Below are positions 5,959 to 9,687 of a stretch of 9,687 bases of DNA, in pieces; within the stretch, counting starts at the first letter, position 1; every line of letters starts with the position of its first letter. Origin of the DNA: CAYVJW01 sp964451885. Lineage in GTDB: Bacteria; Patescibacteriota; Gracilibacteria; UBA4473. The DNA lies in assembly GCA_964451885.1 (NCBI GenBank), contig CAYVJW010000058.1:1-9687 (forward strand), written 5' to 3'. The notes below the pieces were generated by a model. The model had not been told where the DNA came from, did not search any database, and was given only the letters and a program-made list of their open reading frames with translations. Made by a program: the position numbers and the translations under genes.

Positions 5959-7101
5959 ATGAAAAAACTTCTCCTCTCCGTTGGATTCTTACTAATCGGA
6001 ATAATTGGAAACCCTCATATTGTTTCTGCACAAACTGCTCCTGTCTTGGAGTTTTTTTACGGTGCGGAATGCCCCCATTGTCATGAAGAAAAAAAATGGT
6101 TTCCTACTTTAAAAAAGCTATACCCGAGCCTGGAAATCCGTGAATATGAAGTCTGGCACAATACAAAAAACAAAAAAATCTGGGAGAGAAGAATGGCTGA
6201 ACTTAATAAAAAACCTTCCGGTGTTCCTACCAATATTTTTGAAGATGAAGTACTTGTGGGGTTTGACAAGAAAAAGATTCTGGAAATTTTAAAGCAAAAA
6301 CTTGGACCTCCTAAAGATATTTCAGATGTCCGGGACCCCGAAAAGCAAGCTGATTATTGGAGGAAATATTTGAGTTTTTCCTGGCCCGTGATGAGTTTTG
6401 TTTTAGGGGTCGTGGACGGATTCAATCCCTGTGCCATGTGGTCATTGCTCATTCTGCTAAGTTTTTTGCTTACGATAGACAGCAAAAAAAGGAGATGGCT
6501 GATCGGAGGAGTATTCATCGGTTCATCGGGAATTTTGTACTTTGGAGCATTGTTAACTTACCTTTTTGGGTTTACTGAAATTTCAAGTTTTGTTGCCGGA
6601 GCGATAATGACTTGGATTTTTCGCGCTGTGGGGATTTTGGCTATTGGGACGGGGGCACTTTCCCTCAAATCAAGCCTTACGGCTCAAATTGATTGCTCGG
6701 TTCGGGACGGCAGCAGCAAAAAACGTTTCCATGATAAAATGTCCGAAGTGCTGGCTCGGGAAAAATTCTGGTTTGTGTTGACCGGGGTAATCGGATTGGC
6801 TTTTTCGGTAAACGCCATTGAGCTCCTGTGTTCTTTTGCTATCCCTACGGCCTTTACGGCCACACTTGTTTCCCTGAAAATTTCTCTTTGGTCTGAACTT
6901 TCGGCTGTTTCCATTTATACTTTTGCTTATATTCTGGACGATCTGATTGTTTTTCTAATTGCCATGTGGACCCTCTCCCTGACCGTCTTTTCCCCGAAAA
7001 TTGTACGATTTTCCCATCTTGCAGGCGGAATCTTTTTGGTGATTTTGGGGCTGGTGCTTCTTATTAATCCTTCGATATTGGCAGCGTTGGGAAGTTTTTA
7101 A
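5959..7101 (+). CDS. Exported thioredoxin-like domain fused to CcdA/DsbD-like membrane domain
   Basis: 380 aa. The start at 5959 (MKKLLL) gives a clean signal peptide (1-24, VSA before QTAP); the earlier in-frame ATG at 5923 lies in the promoter repeat. Residues ~27-115 are a thioredoxin/glutaredoxin-like fold with CPHC (38-41) and a probable cis-proline in GVPT (88-91). Residues ~140-376 carry about six membrane helices with one conserved-looking cysteine in NPCA (158) and another in ELLC (291), as in the CcdA/DsbD transmembrane family, which passes electrons from cytoplasmic thioredoxin outward through such a pair. A further cysteine (246) is in the loop. The likely role is electron transfer across the membrane to the fused CPHC domain, to reduce or isomerise envelope disulfides. 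Classical DsbD has its thioredoxin domain at the C-terminus; here it is at the N-terminus. It is the first gene of a plus-strand run; the Fur-family gene follows after 48 nt. Confidence 0.85.
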   Translation: MKKLLLSVGFLLIGIIGNPHIVSAQTAPVLEFFYGAECPHCHEEKKWFPTLKKLYPSLEIREYEVWHNTKNKKIWERRMAELNKKPSGVPTNIFEDEVLVGFDKKKILEILKQKLGPPKDISDVRDPEKQADYWRKYLSFSWPVMSFVLGVVDGFNPCAMWSLLILLSFLLTIDSKKRRWLIGGVFIGSSGILYFGALLTYLFGFTEISSFVAGAIMTWIFRAVGILAIGTGALSLKSSLTAQIDCSVRDGSSKKRFHDKMSEVLAREKFWFVLTGVIGLAFSVNAIELLCSFAIPTAFTATLVSLKISLWSELSAVSIYTFAYILDDLIVFLIAMWTLSLTVFSPKIVRFSHLAGGIFLVILGLVLLINPSILAALGSF

Positions 7102-7111
7102 TAATTAGTTT

Positions 7112-7136
7112 TTATAATTATAAATTATCTTTATAT
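7112..7136 (+). promoter_or_regulatory. A/T palindrome and -10-like boxes ahead of the Fur-family gene
   Basis: The 48-nt gap holds ATAATT-ATA-AATTAT (7114-7128), a perfect 6-bp inverted repeat, overlapping TTATAAT (7112-7118), which equals one half of the known PerR/Fur-type box, and TATAAT (7113-7118). A second -10-like TTATAT is at 7131-7136. This would suit autoregulation by the downstream regulator. No good -35 box is seen, and A/T-rich gaps give such matches easily. Confidence 0.35.
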
Positions 7137-7149
7137 CCCCCAGGGAAAA

Positions 7150-7569
7150 ATGAAAAATTACGCCGAAAAAAAGTTTTTAGAAAGAAACTGGCGGCTCACT
7201 GCTGCCGTTCGGAATGTTATTGATATTCTGGCGAAAGCGGAAAGTTTTCTTTCCGTTGTGGACATACAGGAAGAACTTAATGCTCTCGGACACCCCGTAG
7301 ATCCGGTCACCGTCTATCGGATTTTAAAAAAAATGAGCGACGTTTCTCTTATCCACGAACAAGAAGGCCGATGGATAAAATGCTCGGATCACGAGAATCC
7401 AAAAGATCACCACTTTTTGATTTGTGAGATGTGCGGGAAGTCAGAAGAAGTTTTTCTGGATTACCGGGACACTATTGCCGACCAACTCGCCCGCGAAAAA
7501 AAATTCCTTTTAAAGCAAGTGAATCTTTCTTTTTTAGGAATGTGTGATAAATGCTTGAAAAAAATATAA
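7150..7569 (+). CDS. Fur-family metal/redox-responsive transcriptional regulator
   Basis: 139 aa, the normal size for the family (Fur, Zur, PerR). The N-terminal winged helix covers ~10-78, with the recognition region DPVTVYRILKKMSDVSLIH (51-69). The C-terminal dimer/metal domain has KDHHF (85-89), CEMC (92-95) and CDKC (132-135); the two CxxC pairs are the usual structural zinc site, and H87/H88 belong to the regulatory metal site. Which metal it senses (iron, zinc, manganese or peroxide through iron) cannot be read from the sequence. CAGGGA 3-8 nt before the ATG is a weak SD. It sits between the thioredoxin-CcdA gene and the deacetylase gene and is probably co-transcribed with them. A half-matching Fur/PerR-type box lies just upstream, which suggests autoregulation by inference. 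Confidence 0.9.
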   Translation: MKNYAEKKFLERNWRLTAAVRNVIDILAKAESFLSVVDIQEELNALGHPVDPVTVYRILKKMSDVSLIHEQEGRWIKCSDHENPKDHHFLICEMCGKSEEVFLDYRDTIADQLAREKKFLLKQVNLSFLGMCDKCLKKI

Positions 7570-7588
7570 TAAAAACAAAATTCTCACA

Positions 7589-8344
7589 ATGGAACATTTA
7601 ATAGTTTCTGCCATTTTCTGGGGAAAAGTCCTTCAGGAGAACTACCGGATTCCGGTACTTACTCCCAGAAAAACTTTAATTTTTGCTCCTCATCCGGATG
7701 ATGAGATTCTCTGTTGTGCGGATAAAATTTCCCAAAAATTGTACGACAGAGAAAAGGTGAAAGTTGTCTTTATAACTGACGGAGATGCCCGTTCTAAAAG
7801 AAATTACAATGCCTCCAGGTCATACGCACTAACCCGAAGAAAAGAATCCCGCAACGCCGCTAAAAAGCTCGGCCTGAAAAAGTCAGATCTTCATTTTTTG
7901 GGCTTCCCGGACGGTATGCTCCATAAGTTAAATTTCACCTCTCTAAAATCTCCTTTTTCCGGGCGGGTAGATACTCCTTTGAATTCTTTTTCACCTCAAA
8001 CCCCCTACACAAAACCAAATCTAGAAAGAATAATCACTAAATTATTGAATGAATATTCCCCTTATGAAGTGTTTCTCCCTTCAAATAAAGACATTCATCC
8101 CGACCATACAGCCACCGGAAAAATAATTAAAGATATAATAAGGAGGGAAGGACTACCTTCTAAAGTATATGAATATGTCGTTCATCAGAAAAATCCTGTA
8201 ATTGCCAATGATGTTTTGCCTAATCGAAAGAAGCTGGAACTGATTTCATTATTCAAATCCCAATTCCACGACAAAGTCCATCGTAAATTCCTGGAGTATT
8301 TTGCATATATTCCTGAGATGTTTTCCCTAGTTATATTAAAATAA
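7589..8344 (+). CDS. PIG-L / LmbE-family deacetylase
   Basis: 251 aa. The PIG-L fold is shown by TLIFAPHPDDE (29-39), whose PHPDDE supplies zinc ligands and the catalytic aspartate, by TDGDA (63-67), RRKESRNAAKKLGL (83-96), FLGFPDG (103-109) and the third zinc ligand in HPDH (170-173). Family members remove N-acetyl groups from sugars such as GlcNAc-inositol or GlcNAc conjugates in the cytoplasm or at its membrane face; the substrate here is unknown. Residues 1-27 ahead of the core are an extra hydrophobic-start segment with no clear signal peptide. The start is 19 nt after the Fur-family stop and has no SD; a TATAAT at 7565-7570 overlaps that stop, so a short-leader transcript of its own is possible besides read-through. 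Confidence 0.88.
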   Translation: MEHLIVSAIFWGKVLQENYRIPVLTPRKTLIFAPHPDDEILCCADKISQKLYDREKVKVVFITDGDARSKRNYNASRSYALTRRKESRNAAKKLGLKKSDLHFLGFPDGMLHKLNFTSLKSPFSGRVDTPLNSFSPQTPYTKPNLERIITKLLNEYSPYEVFLPSNKDIHPDHTATGKIIKDIIRREGLPSKVYEYVVHQKNPVIANDVLPNRKKLELISLFKSQFHDKVHRKFLEYFAYIPEMFSLVILK

Positions 8345-8368
8345 CTTGACTTTCTCGGCAATTCCTTT

Positions 8369-8375
8369 AGAAGGA
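8369..8375 (+). promoter_or_regulatory. Shine-Dalgarno site AGAAGGA
   Basis: AGAAGGA 5 nt before the ATG at 8381 supports this start and suggests the gene is translated from a longer transcript, in contrast to the SD-less gene before it. Confidence 0.65.
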
Positions 8376-8380
8376 ACTAG

Positions 8381-9295
8381 ATGAAGCAATTTTTTGTGAC
8401 TCTTATACTTTTCTTATTCCTTTCTACAAACGCTTTTGCCCAAAGTTTCGAATTTGAAACAATCCGTACGGCAGAAGTGCCGGGATTTTTTGCTATCCGG
8501 CTCTTTCCTACTCCGGAAAGTTTGCCCCTTAAAGTTCGCGATATTTTTGTAAAAAATTTTCCGGAAGAAGATGAGGCTATTTATTCCGATTTAGTTTCAA
8601 TATTAGGGGATTTTGGAGCGGAAATCATTGAACCGGAAAATCTTGGAGAATTTAAAATAGATAAACGCAACCGAATTATTTTTATAGGGGAAAAACAAGA
8701 CGATTTTTTGAATTTCCAGATAAAACCTTCTGAAAATGCTGTAGAAAGGTTTGAGCAATTCGCTTTGGAGCATCTTGGTCCTGTTTTCTTTCAAGACATA
8801 ACGTTTCGGTTCGGAGGAAATATTTCTGAAGTTTATCCGAAAGAAATCCCTTTCTGGAGTACTGATTCTCGCCTTCTGGTCGGAAAATTCGAAAAACCAA
8901 TGCGCACCCTCGCTGAAGTTACGGCTATTTCAGCTGAAGGAGAAGTAACGGCTTCATCCATCATTGATTTACGTACTTTTTATAATGATCCTCTTTCAAG
9001 CCAGCTTCCTGATCTATGGGAAAAAATGGCCAATCCCTCTCTTGGAGAGAAAACGCATGATCTTCGGTGGCTTTCTGTTTTTCCATGGGTTTTGGGAGGA
9101 GCAGGATTAGTCCTTGTTTTCTTTTCTCTTTTTAAGCAATTTCCTAAAAAACCAAAGGACAAAGGTTCCCCGGATTTTGAAGAAAATTTAAGTGAAGCGG
9201 ATTTTGAGGAACTGGAGAAGAATTTGCCGTTTGAGGTGGAGGAAAGGAGCGAGAGGCAAGAGGGAAGCAGTCTAAATCAAAAAAGATCAGAATGA
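8381..9295 (+). CDS. Exported single-helix membrane protein, possible remnant of a VIT/VWA-domain protein
   Basis: 304 aa. A signal peptide (1-20, ending AFA before QSF), an outside domain (21-230), one membrane helix (~232-252) and a highly acidic cytoplasmic tail (~265-290) give a type I topology. No cysteine is present. The segment ENAVERFEQFALEHLGPVFFQDI (119-141) followed by SEVYPKEIPFWSTDSRLLVGKFEK (149-172) and a short beta region resembles the stretch that follows the VWA domain in VIT/VWA (inter-alpha-trypsin inhibitor heavy-chain-like) bacterial proteins, and PGFFAIRLFPTP (34-45) resembles the VIT-VWA junction. The VWA metal site (DxSxS) is missing and the middle is far too short, so it may be a reduced descendant. 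This comes from remembered family patterns, not from a search. It follows the deacetylase gene by 36 nt and is probably in the same transcription unit. Confidence 0.75.
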   Translation: MKQFFVTLILFLFLSTNAFAQSFEFETIRTAEVPGFFAIRLFPTPESLPLKVRDIFVKNFPEEDEAIYSDLVSILGDFGAEIIEPENLGEFKIDKRNRIIFIGEKQDDFLNFQIKPSENAVERFEQFALEHLGPVFFQDITFRFGGNISEVYPKEIPFWSTDSRLLVGKFEKPMRTLAEVTAISAEGEVTASSIIDLRTFYNDPLSSQLPDLWEKMANPSLGEKTHDLRWLSVFPWVLGGAGLVLVFFSLFKQFPKKPKDKGSPDFEENLSEADFEELEKNLPFEVEERSERQEGSSLNQKRSE

Positions 9296-9307
9296 GATCC
9301 AATCCTC

Positions 9308-9343
9308 AATAAGTTAATTCTTTGATCAACTTATTAAATTTTT
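9308..9343. terminator. Weak intrinsic terminator between convergent genes
   Basis: AATAAGTT (9308-9315) pairs with AACTTATT (9328-9335), followed by AAA and TTTTT (9339-9343). It lies 12 nt past the stop of the 8381-9295 gene and just outside the stop of the convergent antitoxin gene. With a single G:C pair the stem is weak, so termination may be partial. Confidence 0.4.
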
Positions 9344-9347
9344 ATTC

Positions 9348-9605
9348 CTAAAGAAGATTTTTCATTAATTTATCAACGGAAGTATATCCTTCTTTACTTT
9401 TTTCGACATCAATAATTGCCTCCTCCAGTTCTTTTGCCTTATGAGGCCGAAAACCGTTGACATCACGTAACTCTAAAGGCAGAGTTCCCGTATAAACAAT
9501 TTGTTTAAAAAGAATTTTCACAGCCGTACTTACATCCAAACCTAGTTCATTTAAAATCTTTTTGGCTTTAGTTTTAGCATCAATTCTCACCTGAATCTGA
9601 GTCAT
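9348..9605 (-). CDS. RelB/DinJ-family antitoxin
   Basis: 85 aa from the ATG at 9605 (MTQIQVRIDAKTK); a start at 9620 would add MTSSA but would place the palindrome 9611-9620 inside the gene. The N-terminal ribbon-helix-helix region (TQIQVRID, KKILNELGLDVSTAVKILFKQIV, LPLEL) is typical of DinJ/RelB antitoxins, which bind DNA as dimers; the C-terminal part (~50-85) is lysine/glutamate-rich and would wrap the toxin. In relBE/dinJ-yafQ operons the toxin normally follows the antitoxin directly, but here the next gene downstream runs the other way, so no toxin partner is visible. A toxin upstream, outside the window, cannot be excluded. No SD is seen before either start. Confidence 0.85.
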   Translation of the reverse strand: MTQIQVRIDAKTKAKKILNELGLDVSTAVKILFKQIVYTGTLPLELRDVNGFRPHKAKELEEAIIDVEKSKEGYTSVDKLMKNLL

Positions 9606-9610
9606 AGCAG

Positions 9611-9620
9611 ATGACGTCAT
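9611..9620. promoter_or_regulatory. Palindrome ATGACGTCAT, candidate antitoxin operator
   Basis: A perfect 10-bp palindrome 5 nt upstream of the preferred antitoxin start and just downstream of an A/T-rich -10-like block (TATAAA, 9628-9623 on the minus strand). RelB/DinJ-type repressors bind short palindromes at such positions. A 10-bp palindrome alone is modest evidence. Confidence 0.4.
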
Positions 9621-9687
9621 TTTTTATAATTACTAAGGCATTGTAACAAAATAACTTCCTAATTTTCTGGATAAATCACATAATTCC

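Noticed and set aside
1..9687. Alternative genetic code (UGA as Gly) as in Gracilibacteria/Absconditabacteria
   Set aside because: TGA ends at least two genes at sensible places and no coding frame contains internal TGA.
1..9687. CRISPR array, tRNA, rRNA, insertion sequence or phage module
   Set aside because: No regularly spaced repeats, cloverleaf-like segments, transposase or phage motifs were seen; the only tandem repeats are the coding 11-mers.

Overview
The window looks like part of a small bacterial genome, most likely a candidate-phyla-radiation (Patescibacteria-type) organism. This is inferred from the mix of many unrecognised proteins, stand-alone or refused domains, mostly A/T-rich coding sequence, and several starts without a Shine-Dalgarno sequence. 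TGA is used as a normal stop (for example at 2024-2026 and 9293-9295), so the UGA-Gly code of Gracilibacteria/Absconditabacteria is not in use. The lineage cannot be fixed from this sequence alone. No rRNA, tRNA, CRISPR array, insertion sequence or phage gene was seen.

Layout. At 1-2021 (+) lies the 3' part of a large haloacid-dehalogenase (HAD) fusion: the tail of one HAD phosphatase, a complete NagD-like HAD-IIA phosphatase, a charged linker, and a second cap-like domain without a catalytic core. Converging on it with a 2-nt gap is a minus-strand gene (2024-3004) whose product ends in about eight 11-residue Ser/Ala/Thr repeats. A 293-bp intergenic stretch (3005-3297) holds hairpins and a probable promoter for a G+C-richer three-helix membrane protein (3298-4227, +). 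Next comes carB (4291-5856, -), which encodes only the C-terminal half of the carbamoyl-phosphate synthase large chain and is of the CAD/Bacteroidetes sequence type. A divergent, almost mirror-symmetric promoter (5857-5958) separates it from a run of four plus-strand genes. These encode a signal-peptide thioredoxin fused to a CcdA/DsbD-like membrane domain (5959-7101), a Fur-family regulator (7150-7569), a PIG-L/LmbE deacetylase (7589-8344), and a signal-peptide, single-helix membrane protein resembling a worn-down VIT/VWA protein (8381-9295). A RelB/DinJ antitoxin gene (9348-9605, -) with no toxin in the expected downstream place closes the window.

How they work together. The four plus-strand genes from 5959 have gaps of 48, 19 and 36 nt and may be one transcription unit. 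The Fur regulator beside an envelope thiol oxidoreductase suggests metal- or redox-linked control, but this is inference. CarB would supply carbamoyl phosphate for pyrimidine or arginine synthesis if an N-terminal half is encoded elsewhere. The rest show no shared pathway.

The strongest unusual signals are the inverted 18-bp promoter arms between carB and the thioredoxin gene, each giving a TTGCCA/TACAAT promoter exactly 7 nt before an ATG (predicting leaderless mRNAs); the orphan cap domain in the HAD fusion; the half-length CarB; and the hendecad repeat protein.
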